Shown piece by piece: positions 25,247-38,644 of a DNA stretch of 64,000 nucleotides. Within the stretch, counting starts at the first letter, position 1; each line of letters begins with the position of its first letter. Source of the DNA: Trichoplax adhaerens (taxonomy: Eukaryota; Placozoa; Uniplacotomia; Trichoplacea; Trichoplacidae). Position numbers and translations under genes: made by a program. The notes beneath the pieces were generated by a model, which did no database searches, was not told the DNA's origin, and saw nothing but the letters and a program-made list of their open reading frames with translations. The stretch covers positions 1,197,530-1,261,529 of the forward strand of contig NW_002060946.1 of NCBI RefSeq assembly GCF_000150275.1, in the 5' to 3' direction.

Positions 25247-28200
25247 ATGCCAAGACCCGGTAATTCCAGTTATCGTAGTCGAAGTCGAAGTCATAGTCCT
25301 GCTCGTCGTAATCATTATCGGGATAGATATTACCGCGATAAGCGGAGAAGCCGTAGTCGGACACCTTCGTCTTCTCGTGGACGCAGTAATAAGCATAATA
25401 AAGAGGAAAGTAGGAGCCGTTCCAAAAGTCGAGATATCTTTGGACGTGATATCAATCGTCGTGATATAACTAATAAAGACGATGATAGAAAGACGTAAGT
25501 ATCATTGCTTCGGCGGTTAACAACTTATTTTTTGAAATCACTGGATCAAGTCAATCGGAACAGTCTTCCTTTTCATCCAAGATACGTTGAGCAAGCGACG
25601 ACGTAGCCCATAATTCTAGGGTATTCGGACGTCATCATTTCAATATTGCACATTACTGACTAATGACAATGAACGATAGTATTTAAGAATGATAATCAGA
25701 CGTGCCTAGTCTAGTCTAGTCATAGATTTATCTTTTATTCTTCGGTAAACGATACAATACTAGGATTATAAACTGGGCAAGTAGACAGTACGGTAGATGC
25801 AGTTCAATATTTTACAACTACTTCGGTTGGATTATCACTCAATCGCAAAATCAAATCAACGCTCTAACCCTAAATCCTATAAATATACTCTAGATTAACG
25901 ATAACTTAGGTTCATTCTATTTGGATACAGAATTAAACAATTCCATACAGCGTCGCATGGTAAATTACCAGATCTTGAAAGAACTAAAATAAGTTCGCAA
26001 ATCATCTTATGCGATAGTGGTCATATGTACGTTTATAATTAACTGATACGTCAATGGTATATTAACTTATCCGATTACCGATCAATCTTAAATGCGATAA
26101 CCGCTTGCATTGTACGCAAAATATGATAAAGATGCCTTGACTCTTTTGGTTAATTAATAATCGAATCTACTATAATACTAAAGGGAGGGGTATAGGAGAG
26201 AAGCTTTTCATCTTTCATTTTACTATTTTATCCATTTTTTTCAATAGTGGTAGATAATATAATTGAGCTAGGGACTTTGCAAGTTTTTCAAGAGCGTCTA
26301 TACGCGTATACGAGTAGATTGTGCAGTATGTATTTGAACATTAAGAACTTTTTAAGGAGGGTTTATCCCTTAGTGTTGATCTCCGGGGTAGTCCGTTGTT
26401 TTTGTAAAGGCCTTTCCTGTACTACTCAATTTCTGGGAAAGTCCATTTTCTCTTCTTTTCGGTTCAATATTCAGGAAAAGTTGCTAATAGTGTACCGAAA
26501 GTAGTGTAAAAACAATCTTTACCATTAGTTAAATGTGCCTTTTAATGCATCATCTTACCATATGAAGTGATTGAAGATGGGAGATCAGGTGTAACACGGT
26601 CTATCTTGCTAAATAAATTTGCGATAAAGATGCATATACTTACATAGATTCAATGCCAATGTTATTGATAGTGCAACATTTTCTATATACGATGTTGATA
26701 ATGCTTAATGGATACGAAATTATAATATCGATGAAATTCATGTTAGCTTATGTGTTCGAGTTATGGACAACGTAGGACCGTAAATTAATGGATGCTTATT
26801 TGTAATACATTCTACTCTACTAACTGTCTCCTATTTGATTTCCTTCTTGCAATGTAGACTCAGCCGGGCTGAAATAGAAGGTACGTTTGTTCATATTGTA
26901 GTAGATATTTGCTTGATCATCATGCAGTAACAAGATATTGCTTAATTGATTCAATTATCATGGCATAGTTTGTCTTACCTTAAGGTTATCAAATCACGTG
27001 CAATCGACTATTTATGTATGTTAAAAAAATTATGATGCCCTACAACCTAGAAGGATCTTTACGGTTTACCAATTTTTGCATAGAGGAAGACATAACACTT
27101 CGTAATGTTCAAAAATTTTTCTTAACATTGTAGTATGTAATACGCTTTGAAGGTATTCAAAAGTCATTCTATATAGAAGTAACCTTAACAATTACCTGTA
27201 TCGTTAATTACATAGAATTGTAGTAATGCTAAGGATATTACGATACTATTAAGAATCAAATGGTTAGTCGTCAGTACGTTGTTAGTAAAATAAAAATTTA
27301 TCCATTTAATTAAATCAAAGGGAATGTCGAAATGGAAGTGATGCGCCGTGTTGCTGAAGCCAAGTTATTAATGGAGAAAAAACTTCAAGAAGAATATGAT
27401 AGGAAATACGAGCTTGCTGTATCTGAACTACAAATGAAAGAGGTCATACGATACCATGTTTATAGCTGTTAAATATTTTTGGTTATAATGTGTAGTCCCA
27501 ATCTTAACTACAACAATTCGTATGAAGGAGAAGAGCAATTTGTTATTATAGGGTGATTGAAGATATGCGATAATTAACTCTTTATTGATTACCGTATTTA
27601 CAGATCCTTGCATCTAGTATTTTTATTTTAATCAATTTCGATAAAGTTTAGATAACATCAAGAGCTGATCGGACTCAGATTAGCCAAAGCACAACCCTCT
27701 CCATTCACCATTAGTTGGAAGAAAATTTCATTGTTACTATTGTCTGCACAAAAGTGATTGCAGTCATATTAGAACCATTTTCATTGTGAAATATCAAGAC
27801 AGGTTTTACTGTACAATTTTCTATCATGTACGTTGTACTCTATACTTATATATTAAATAATAAAGATTTGGTGAGACCAACATCGATACTATTGCTCGCT
27901 ACAGTTATCCAACTTGATAATCATTCTATCATACATTTATAATCTCACTGAAGTTAGCGGAATTATGAGTTGGTTGGTATTTAAATTTTTCAAAGTATTT
28001 ACAGGTAGTAGAATGTAAGTTCATGTAATCGTAAAACTTTTGTGTTGTATTGGCGATAGCACACACGTCACACTTGAGCCTGAACTCAATTTGCCGACGT
28101 TCTGAACTTCAGTAAGGTGGTATGTTGATAAATAGTAGTGCACATACTTACATATTGTATGCTATTGTGCTACTGTAGGCAACAGAGCGTGACAAACTCC

Positions 28201-28526
28201 AGGAAGAGAAACAAGCAGTAGAAGGAGAGAAAAAAGTATTGGAAGAAGCTCAAGCAAAACTGGTAAATAGGCTTTAGTATGTATGTTAACCTAAATTTAA
28301 ATTACCTGAAATGAATAACGATAAAATGTATATTATCATTGTGGTATTTTAGGCGGAAGAACGCCTTGCTCTTTTAGAGCAGCAAAGACATCTTAATCAA
28401 CAAAAAGTAAATATAAGTAAAGAAAAGAAACGATTAGAAAAATTAGAGCAGGAGTTAATCCTTAATAAAAGCAAGCAAGCCCGCCCTAAGTTATCGTTTA
28501 ACATAAAGCAGAAGAGTATTTTGTAA
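25247..28526 (+). CDS. ARGLU1: Arginine and glutamate rich 1 (splicing/transcription cofactor)
   Basis: This is a nuclear RS-type coactivator linked to Mediator and to alternative splicing. Five coding exons join in frame: 25247-25494, 26858-26880 (only 23 nt), 27321-27442, 28179-28262 and 28353-28526, total 651 nt or 216 residues. Residues 1-60 are an RS-rich head (SRSRSHSPARR, RSRSRTPSSSRGRS) followed by the family's DIFGRD motif. The rest is a charged coiled coil (VEMEVMRRVAEAKLLMEK, EERLALLEQQ), ending in the conserved RPKLSFNIK. It is shorter than the human protein (273 residues), mainly in the head and the coil. The third intron starts with the weak donor GTCATA. The start sits in TCACAATGCC with no upstream in-frame alternative in this exon. 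Identification rests on the DIFGR motif, the EVxRRVxEAK block and the C-terminus together. Confidence 0.92.
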
Positions 28527-29581
28527 TGACGTATTGTTGTTCTGAACTCTCTATATGGATTAAGTCAACGACCAAAAAGGTGAGCGGCCAATAGATATAG
28601 TTAAATCTTCTTGCGTACAATACTACGTATACCGCTTGGATTACTGTGGAGGCTTTACATCGGGATTTTTTCGCAATGGATACTGCACTTATTACCCATC
28701 GACATACGGTATATCCATTTGAATACAAATACCTTGATGTATTAAATTCTAAATATCATATTTGATACTTTCAAGTAAGACAAACATACTTACTTGAATT
28801 CCGTTTAATCGACCTGATTGTGTACCATCGACATTATATCTCGACTTCTTCATTTCTCATGTACGTATCCTGTTATATTGCGATTATTATGTATTTAGAA
28901 AAAAATTGACAATGCCTTCACGACTCATAAAAGTTCTGAGCGCTTGTGATATATTAGTTAGCTACATTTGTCTTTATTCTTTGTGTCTCATAATGTACAA
29001 AAAATGACTGTTTTCAATAAACTTTACAGAAATTGAAAAGATTGATAAAGATGGTATCGTTTTGCAAATGACTAGTTTTAATTTTGCTTAAAGCTGAATG
29101 CGAGTACACCTGTATTTACAAGATTGCAGTATGAAGATAAAATTAATTTACAGGACTTTCAACTCTATGCGATTACAGCAATATCGTTACAGAGTGTTGA
29201 CTCCAGTACAATTTAAACATAAGTAAATACGTTGAAAAGATTGATATTGATTAATCTTCAAAATTATAGTGTTTTCAAAGCGATCGTAGCATTCGCGATA
29301 ATTTGAGGTGGAGTAGTTTCCTGCTTAGCGTCAATTAGAATATCAAATGCGAATGATAATAGTGATTGCAGGGTTTTAGATTACTATTACAGCCAATTCG
29401 CTAAAATGATTTTAATTTGACAATTATATAAAATGATATCAGATAGCAATTAACGTTAAATAATGTAGGAGTGGTTATGTACAGGATCAATTGGAGAGTA
29501 GTTGCATATTAATTAACATGTAATAGACCTGTATTTAAAAGTTTCTTTATGGAGGTAAGTTGATACTTCATTTCGGTAATA
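28527..29581. other. Tail-to-tail gap ARGLU1 / PARL
   Basis: This 1.05-kb AT-rich gap holds the two 3' ends. Apart from the AATAAA at 29016 no structure is visible, and there is no GTAC cluster. Confidence 0.6.
29016..29021 (+). terminator. Possible polyadenylation signal of ARGLU1
   Basis: AATAAA lies 490 nt after the ARGLU1 stop, within TTTTCAATAAACTTTACAG. It is plausible as the 3' end signal, but it is unsupported by transcript data. Confidence 0.35.
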
Positions 29582-32461
29582 TTAACGAAATTTTTCCCTC
29601 AGTTTATGCCATTCACTTGCCACCGCAGTGCGTTTCTGCCAAAGATATTCCTGACCATATAGTATATACGCTCTAGGTTTGTTATGATAGCATAAAGCTT
29701 AAAATTTCTAAAGTTATGAAAACCCAGGTAATGCTTTTTTATTGTGTCTGACTAACCCTCCAAATAGTGCTCCACTTAGATGTGCAGAATGACTCAAAAA
29801 TCTCCACCTAAATAGTAGTCCTAATACATCAATGGCCATTATCGCTAGCATTCCCTAATAGTAAAAAGTGATCCTAAGTATATTTGTAATAATGCAGCAA
29901 TGGATAACATAGGGCATTTGAAAGTTCTTACGTGAGTAATTGGGAAAGAGAAAAATGGAAGAAATATTATAGATAGTTGAGTATCAGGTCTTTTCAAACA
30001 TATTACTGCTAATGTTCCCATTAATGCACCAGACTAAAAGAAATCCAACCGTTCAATATTTTTACGTGGTACTTTATACTACATAATTTATGACACTATT
30101 CAGATTTACTTACCGCTCCAAGTCCAAACACCCGAGTGCTTCTAATTGCTAGATGATATAAGTTTTGGCCAAGTGAGGCAAACACGCCTATTAAAACAGA
30201 GTCAGATACACTGTTACACGTGTATTGTAATTGTTTACAAAGTTAAAGGGATATTTAGCATGATAGCATATTCTTCAACTCTTAAAATTATCAATATTCT
30301 TTTAAGTTTCTAGGTTGTTCAGAACTCATCTACATTACCAGCTGATATGTACGTAGCGAAAAATTGCTCTTTACCAAGTATATCTAGTGAATTGAGTCAA
30401 AATTGAGAACAGTTATTATCAAAGTAAGAATGTGTACTGAATTGCTTATTCACTTTGAAGACTGAATGAGATACTTGATAAAATTATTAAATGCTAGTAA
30501 AGTATGTGTATAACTCCCATCAAATAGTAGTACCGCATGCTAAAGGTGCAAAATTCCATAAAACAAACATATTCATGCCAAGGTGCCACCAATCGAAATG
30601 GCTGAAGGTGCTTGTTAATAGGGTTATAGATCTGCCTATATTTACGATAAGTAAAGATATTAGCTTTCAATGTTAATTCATTTTGTAAGTAATAATAAAG
30701 AGATAGTTATCGCTATAAATGAGATTAGTAAATTCATAAATACTTTACCACTAGCAGGGTTGTTTGTGAACCATCGTACCATAAATGGAAACAGCTTAGG
30801 GATCTTCCACAATGCAAACACTCCAGCATTAATAGCTATGATGGCTGAGTGATAAGAAAGTTCAATTAAGGCTTAGTTAGAATTAGCTATTAAGGCTAAG
30901 TTATTGATAAAATGCACATTTCTAAAGATGCAGCAATAATTGAGTTTTCAACCATCAATTGTCTATTTGCAACCATATTAATTCTTTTCGAATTTTATAA
31001 TTTAAATATGCAAGTAATTTATTTGGCTCTAACTTGTAGCAACTTTGCGACTATCCGGTAAGGAATTCCACCATCGATTGAGCTGCGAAAATGTGTAGAG
31101 ACTCCATTGATTAGCTTATACAGTAATGACAATTATAATTATTTATTCTATGATGCATACAGCTAACATAATTTGAAAGGAATATAAGTTTGTTGATTGA
31201 TTATACGATATCGATAGCGTTGATTAGTACAGATGTATTTCCAAAAGTGAAGTACGTTTTGTAGTCCTACCTTTCTCCTGAATTCGCCATTTTTGTATCG
31301 TGTAAAATCCTGAAAGAAATCTTTAAAAGGGCCCCGTATCCTGCTTAGCCCCATGATACCCAATGATCTCATTTTCTCATATTCGGCAATGATAGCACCT
31401 GTAAAGCTTACGGCACATACCTTTCAAATATAATATTAAATGTAGTTGTTACACTTTTATGAAGGGTAATATAGTAATATCACATAATTAAATATTGCAG
31501 CCACGCAAGCTTACAGCAACACTGAATATGAACGGTTTCGTTACTAAGTTACGAAAGCTTGCATTCCGGTTCTTCTCATGCATATAACGGTCCGTAAATT
31601 TGTCAGCATTGTCATGTGTGCTACGTCTTAATTGTCCCGGTCTAAACTGATGGCGGACAGCGTCCAATCGGAAGGGATTGTGCGTAGAGATATTTCTAAA
31701 TAGAATTAAATAGAACTTATTTAGTGACTATTACTTCATTCATTATTAACATATAATCGATTCGTTATTGGAGATTCAAACAATAATGTTCAACTTATTT
31801 TTATTATTTGCTACAAGGAATCGGATCGCAAACATACATAAAACTGGCGATATCATGCTATCCACAATGTAGTATACTTAGGAGAAATCCATTATTAATT
31901 ATTGGTCTTAAATGTTGAATATGCAGCATCTATTTGACCACTGCGTTTATTATGAGCACTAATCTCAGCAGTAATAGGAATTACAGGTGGTGTTGATAAA
32001 CTAATCATAGCGTCCGTGACAGCCTAAAGTAATGATAATAATCCAGAATGTACAGTAGAATGAATCAGATATCTCTCTCTATATACAGTACATGAAAGTA
32101 GTTCCTTCTGATGCTGCTAATACAAGTCTTGTATCATTATTATTTCTCTTACTTCTGCAGAAAAATATCCCAGTCTCACTACTTGATTAATAGAATTACT
32201 GCATAGGTACTGTAATGAACACAAATTGCACTTGATCGTCATTGCTAATTTATAGTCATTTGCATGGCATTGGCGCTCTAGTATTTAGTGAGTTAATTTG
32301 TAATGCAAGGTCAAGATTTAGCGCTGATAGCATATAAGATATGCACTTAACGATCAATAATAGAATTGATCATTTATTCTCAAGGCGTCTACGTACCTGA
32401 TGCAGAGTCTAGGCAAGCCCCTCGAGATTGCAGTAACCGTTGTTAAACCATTGATCATCAT
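29582..32461 (-). CDS. PARL: PARL, mitochondrial inner-membrane rhomboid protease
   Basis: This is the intramembrane serine protease of the inner mitochondrial membrane; known substrates in animals include PINK1 and PGAM5. Eleven exons join with consistent phases: 32397-32461, 31515-31695, 31271-31420, 31034-31082, 30749-30844, 30534-30635, 30339-30383, 30114-30187, 29932-30033, 29757-29854 and 29582-29672; 1,053 nt, 350 residues (human 379). Exon 1 encodes a basic, amphipathic presequence (MMINGLTTVTAISRGLPR). Family blocks include WWNSLPDSRK, NPASGRSITLLTSTFSHFDW and the catalytic GLGASGALMG. Catalytic Ser is about residue 255, the first codon of exon 9. Catalytic His is about 313, in SHSAHLSGALFG. 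The 58-residue spacing equals that of human PARL. The ATG-ATG start at 32461 follows an in-frame stop. The protein appears active and complete. Confidence 0.95.
31895..32023 (-). other. Open frame with acceptor inside PARL intron 1, unexplained
   Basis: Following a good acceptor (ATTACTTTAG), 42 codons run open to a TAA (AVTDAMISLSTPPV...AAYSTFKTNN). The phase does not fit PARL exon 1: splicing would give an early stop. I do not recognise the peptide. It could be an alternative 3' terminal exon, part of an unseen small gene, or chance. Confidence 0.2.
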
Positions 32462-33409
32462 CGTCGCTTGAACACTATCGAGACTTCTCCTAAGGGTATA
32501 CTCTCATGTACTCTACACACCGCCAGTTGTTCAATGAATATACACTGTACAAGAAATGATTGCCTGTGATTCCTTGGCTCATGTAATTTCCTATTGAGAT
32601 GTTATTAAAGCTAGTGGATATTGTTATTGATTAATTGAAGATTTGTAGTCTTGTATTATAGGAGGAAGGAGCTGAGTTGCGTGCAGAGCCGATCGTCGGG
32701 TTGTCTTTCACACGCTTGACTACTGTACGAAATGATGGAAGATTTTCATACTAAGTGAGCATCGATTGTACACTTTCCGGTATTCATGTTTTGGGCTGCA
32801 TACACGACATAGTACTGTGCCATTATACTGTAGTACCGTACAGTACAGTATTGCACACTCTATGCACAGTGTACAGTACTGTACTGTATTGCACGCTCTA
32901 CCTGTACTGTATGCACAGTGTACTGTACAACACAGTACAATGTACTGTACAGTACAAGATGCATGTCGGAGTACTTAGTACTGTAGTACTGTAGTGTACA
33001 GTATTGCACACTCCATGCACAGTGTACAGTGTACAGTGTACAGTACAAGAGGCATACCGGTGTACTGTACACTGTACGGTACAGTACTGTACTGTACTGT
33101 ACTGTACTACACATACTGTACTGTACAGTACAGTAGTTTACAGCCCGTACTGTAAACTACAGTACTAGAAAACTTTGAATAGCAGTACGCAAACATGATG
33201 CCATACTGTATTCAGTAGAAAGCTAGATCCAATTGACGTACAGTACAGTACAGTTGCTACCCATATTGGCTAATGCACTGTAGCTAGTCGCCCTAAAAAG
33301 TACTGTACACTTACTGACTGAACTGCAGTATCAAACGTCATCATAAGCCCAAAACAAAGCCACTGATGCCAAATCAGCCAAAACGCCTGCAAAATCTGCC
33401 AAAGTGAAC
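32462..33409. other. Divergent intergenic region PARL / COG3
   Basis: This 950-bp head-to-head gap is largely occupied by the GTAC cluster 32826-33254. No TATA box is seen next to either start. The COG3 start overlaps a YY1-like word. Confidence 0.7.
32826..33254. repeat. GTAC-palindrome cluster (PARL/COG3 promoter)
   Basis: About 430 bp of repeated GTACAGTACTGTAC-type words are mixed with ACACTCTATGCACAGTGTAC units, which recur at about 32855, 32905 and 33005. Open frames over it are artefacts. It lies 365 bp from the PARL start and 155 bp from the COG3 start. Confidence 0.9.
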
Positions 33410-33417
33410 ATGGCGGC
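33407..33417 (+). promoter_or_regulatory. YY1-like element over COG3 start codon
   Basis: AACATGGCGGC is a perfect match to the YY1 consensus AANATGGCGGC and contains the COG3 start codon. In mammals this arrangement, with the YY1 site overlapping the start codon just downstream of transcription start, is a known promoter class. Function here is inferred. Confidence 0.4.
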
Positions 33418-36400
33418 GTTGTCTTCTGTTCGTTCCAAGCAGGGCAATAAGAGCCAAATGGATCAATTGTCCTTATGGAATAGCAAGAATGAATGTATTG
33501 CTCCTCTAAGCGAGAGCCAAATCGATAGTATTCACCAGTTGGCTTTGCTATCCAGACATTTACCTATGCCATCTGATGTTACTCAGGTAGGTCTAGGATT
33601 AGCATTATCAGTCAAGGATGGCCATGCAATGGCTGGAAGGAAGCGATCTTATTTTAGCATAGAACGATTGATAATTGTGTTTTGACGCAGTGTTATAGCT
33701 TTTACGATGCATATTAGGTAGTGTAGTATAATTTGTCTTTGTGGATTACATAGAATGTTTTATTTATGATATATAGACGACGATGAAAGCGGAAATCAAG
33801 GATGAAAAAGATCAAGCAAAGTCGATCAGTTCTATACCCGCTTCTCCACGATCGCCTAATATGCCAGAATCGTTTGAAAATCATGGCATGAAACAACCTG
33901 TCGAAACAGCACAACAGGTATTAATCTGACTAAATTGGAACGAATAGAAACACTTAAATCATTCCATCGTACTCTCTCTTATCTATAATGATATTACAGC
34001 GCTGTCGTTGCTTTCTTTAAATTCGTCAATCATCACTATGGCAGCAAGAACTGGATGTCAGAGTCATCATTAATGGCGACATGTAGCAATGCATTGTAAC
34101 ACTTTATTCCTTTTTCTAGTTCTTTTCTTGGTTCGCAGATGTTGAATTACAGATGGAAAGTGAACAGGAACAAGAATATAGGTCAGTTGCAAGCTAAGTG
34201 GCGTATACAGCCGCCTTCGTACTTGTTAATTTACGGCTACTCTGACGAGTACAATGTTGCTATCAGCAGTGGTAAAACACCTGCGTAGATATAAAGATAG
34301 ACGCATTAGTTACGTTATCAACTTGGACTGCACCTTGACCAATGACAATATTGGAGGTTTTACAGCTTCTTAAAGAATTCTTTTAATATGAACTATTATT
34401 ACCTTTGAAAATAGTAATCATTCCCTTTACAAGTTACCCTACAGTGTTATAGTTTCACTTTTACTGTAAAAGGTGATGTTATCGGGATTGGTTTAGAAAT
34501 GAAATCAAATAGAATGATATGTAATTTGAATGATAGAGCATACAGCGATCAACTTGATCAATATTACCAGCTGTGTACGAGCATCGAAGAACAGATTGAT
34601 AATGCTTTATATCACTTGGAAGAATTAAAAGATCAGCATGTTACGGTTTCCACTAAAGCGAATACATTGCACGCTGCTTGTGAAAAATTACTAGCAGAGC
34701 AAGTGAGTTAATTCACGCTATTTTATCTTTTCGGCTTATTTGTTCAAGGTATTTACTAGGTATTTTAGTGTATAACGCTTACCATTGTGTTAGTAAAAAT
34801 ATTTTACCATATTCTTACATCGTACTTCGAAACTAAAGCATGCAAATAACTTTGATGTTAGTAGTACATTGCACAATACTGCCTGTTTTAGAATTTGTAA
34901 TGTTCGTCAATAGATTAAGTATCTATTATTTTGTGTACTTTAAGACAAAGCTGATGACTGTTGCTGAAAGTATAAATAACAAATTATCCTACTTTAACGA
35001 ATTGGAAAAATTAAGTCGGGTATGTAAATGATAATTAAAACAAATTCCATTGTAGTTGGTAAACTATTGACGATATTAAGGAATGGGGCAATGAATTCAT
35101 TTTTTACTTACTCTGATAGAAATTAAGTTTACCAACACTCTCGGTTACATCTGAGGCGTTTGCTAATATCCTTGCAAGACTTGATGAATGTCTTAGTTTC
35201 CTACAGTTAAATGTAAGTTATGTAAATACCCATCGATGATTATGTACTATTAGATTTATTGATTTATTTCTGTACCTTTATTAATTTTATAAATTTGTGT
35301 TGCTTTTATTTTCTAGCCAAGCTATAAGGAATCACAGATTTATACTCTGCGATTTCGTCAATGCTTACTCAGGTCATTAAATATGATAAAGCATTATGTA
35401 GTGTCTAGGTTCAAAAATACCACACAGATAATTCTCAAACAGGTACTGTGTACTCTAGTTTCAATTTTAGTGCAACCTATAAGCGTATTTATAGACCATG
35501 ATCTAGTGTATCTTATATGCGAGTATGTACAAACCTACCGACTTAAAATTTAAATTAAAACAAATTTTATAGACTAATCGAGTAATACCTCCGGAAAGAG
35601 TATTTACTGAATATTACAATAACTTTCGTACGAGCTCAGCGAAAGTGAAGGTATGCAATTCTATTGGATATCCACAACGTTTGGTAATCGTTATTTTATA
35701 ATTCCTAAATTGAATATACTTTGTTATTAGGTTGTTACTGAACTAGTGGAACAACGGGCAAATAAAAGCAAAGAGTAAGGACTAAAAATATAAAATTGTT
35801 CTATGGATGCGCCATGTAACCTTATTATCTATTGATAGGTATTTTGCGCTATTGCAAGACTGCCGCCAGTGTTATACAACTCAACGAATTGCAATTATGA
35901 CAGGCTATATTCAAAGATGGATTCAAACTATTCTACAAGAGCATCTTCGCGATCATTGTGCCCAGGTAGATGATGAAAGTATACTGCAATGATGGATACA
36001 TACTTTGTTGCTTTGGAAAAAGTTTATCATAGTAAAACCAAGTTTTCATCTAATAGGTTCGAGCAGGCTGCAAATTTATGCTGCATGTCTGCCACGATGA
36101 ATACGAGTTATATTTTAATTTCTATGGTATGGGAAGCGATGAAATTAGGTTAGCCAAAAAAGCAATTAGTAAATGTGTTGACACGAGTAATATATCGCCC
36201 CTTCGTTTACACTTTTCTATCACATATTATAGTCAGCTTTTAGAATACTTTTCGAATTGCTTATACACATCCTTGCGACCTGTTATTATCAAAATAAATC
36301 ACTTGGAAACCCTCGCAGAACTTTGTTCAATCTTAAAGGTAATCACCATTGATATATTGTTAAAGGCGTCTATGTCTGAAATAGTTACATATTTTATTGA

Positions 36401-38644
36401 ACTGCGTTGAAACAGAGTTTCTGATACGAGATAAATTGATACTTGCAGACTGAATTATTGGAAGATCAAATCATTCCTAAAGGTAAACTAGAAATATGAG
36501 CTTGTCATTTTAACTGCAAAACTTGATAACTCATTCCTGATATGCCATTTCCAAGGTGACGAGCTAGCAGCGTTCGGTTTAATTGTTTCTAATATGCTCG
36601 AAGATGTACAAGAGAGGCTTGTATATCGAGCACAGGTAAAATTGTTTGTTGTTACTGTTGTATATTACTAATATAGTATTGGTGTATTTGATTGGACTTG
36701 TATTGACGCTCTTGCTAATTATTTTATTTATTAGGCATATATTCAAAACGATATTGATAGATATAATCCAGCACCAGGAGATTTAGCTTATCCTGACAAA
36801 TTGCAAATGATTCATGACATGGAAGTAAATATCATTTAAGTACAATTTTATGCTAGGGTAATGAAATTATGCATGCAGTACCACATGATGCTACTAAGGC
36901 TATTATTGTATTTTGACAATAGCAAAAGCAAACGCCTGAAGATAAAGAAGGATTAGATGATAGCTTTACTGATCCTGAAATGACTTCTATACCGCTTGGA
37001 TCTTCAACCCCAATGAACCGACCAATGCAACCGCTACCAGTAGTTCCAACCGCAGATTCATATGCTATGTGGTATCCAACTGTGCGTCGCACATTGCTAT
37101 GCTTGTCAAAATTATACAGATGTGTTGATGTAAGTAGGATGATTTAGTGAGCCTCTGCGAAGATATCGCTTAAATGTAGTTTTCACTTTTTTATTTAGAA
37201 ATATATCTTTGAAGGACTATCCCAGGAAGCTATTTCTGTCTGCATCCGATCTTTAATCAAAGCTAGTCAAATGATTATAAGCAAAAAGGTTGCTGAGATT
37301 TTCAATATCATCTGAGTTAGTAACAACGAATTAAAATGCAGAATTATTTTCTTTTTGAATAGAGTAAAACCGATGGCTACCTATTTATTATTAAACATAT
37401 ATTAATATTACGAGAACAAATAGCCCCATTTGAAGTCGAATTTGCCGTGAAAGAAACTTCACTTGACTTTAGCCATATTAAAGGTTTAACAATACTTTTT
37501 AATACTTGAAATATTTTTTAATGTCTACTAACATCGCTTCTTGGTGTAAAATTGTTGTAGATGTTGCGTACGATTTGTACTTGAAGGGTCGCAAAGGTTT
37601 GACGTTGGATAGTAATAACACTGTTCTAAAGTTACTACTGGATGTAAGCTCAACTATAACGATAATTTTTTTTAAAATAAAATTGATTAAAAATTCGATT
37701 TGGAGGGAAATGATCTATAAAATCATATTGTTTTTATCTAGGGTATTCCGCATGTCACTGAAAGTTACGTCGATTCTAAAGAAAATGTGAATAAGAATTT
37801 AAAGGAATATTGTCAACTATTTATAAATCATGTCACAGATCTGTTTGTAGCTCCTATTAAAGCATTTATGGATAGGGTAAGTATTGCAATTTCTAAACAC
37901 TGTTCGTATGTAAGAAAATATCTGAGCTACGTTTTGATTTTAAAATAAATTTGTGCGGTAATATAGGCAGAAGTGATTTTGTCAATGGACAAGAACAACT
38001 CTAAAAATAATAAGGTTTTTCTGGCAAAACAACCTTTCGCGCAACCTGGCAAGTTATTTACAAATACAAACTATAATTTTATGTTCTCAGTTTTAGCAGT
38101 TAATTTATGGTTATATCTTTCTGAAATCCTTTAGAAAAAGTTCGTGAAGTTATTAATGAAACGTATACAGGTATAAAAAGAAAGGTTACCGGCATTTTAA
38201 TGAGTATGTCTATTTATTTGTCCAACAAAGATACCGAATACATTCTATTTAAGCCAATTAAGGTAATAACGAATTAGTTTAGGTTTTTCTTATTGAATCG
38301 TTCGACGTGATTTAAACTATCATGATTTCCTGGATCGCTAAAATTTAATATTTGGCGTATAATTAGGCGAATGTATTACAAACTTTTAAGAAGGCATCAG
38401 AACTGATTTCCTCAAATTATTCTGATGAAGACCAACAAATTATAGGCTGTCCATCTCAAGATCAGGTAATTACATCGTTAGATGTTATATATATTAAAGA
38501 CTTTATCACAAAATTCTTCCATGAGGATGTCTTGAATGTCTTTTACAGTCAACACAACTGTTATAGTTATGCATTTCTTATTTTGTTTACTTACTAAATT
38601 AGGTTACAATGCTACTTGCAACAACGAAAGTAGCAGAAGATTGA
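33410..38644 (+). CDS. COG3: Conserved oligomeric Golgi complex subunit 3
   Basis: COG3 is a lobe A subunit of the COG tether, which acts in retrograde vesicle traffic within the Golgi. About 23 small exons are read. The first are 33410-33586, 33777-33917, about 34121-34180, 34529-34703 and about 34944-35022; the last, at 38603-38644, encodes [13 protein letters not shown] and the stop. Recognised blocks in order: [149 protein letters not shown] and QQIIGCPS. These cover the human protein end to end. The start is the ATG at 33410 (AACATGGCGGCG); an in-frame GTG six bases earlier is not needed. One intron uses a GC donor at 38049. The N-terminal stretch (residues 1-105) is poorly conserved, as in the family. 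Confidence 0.95.

Noticed and set aside
33404-33409. GTG start six bases before the COG3 ATG (and a TTG before PRDX3)
   Set aside because: Both genes have an ATG in strong context immediately after; non-ATG starts are not needed.
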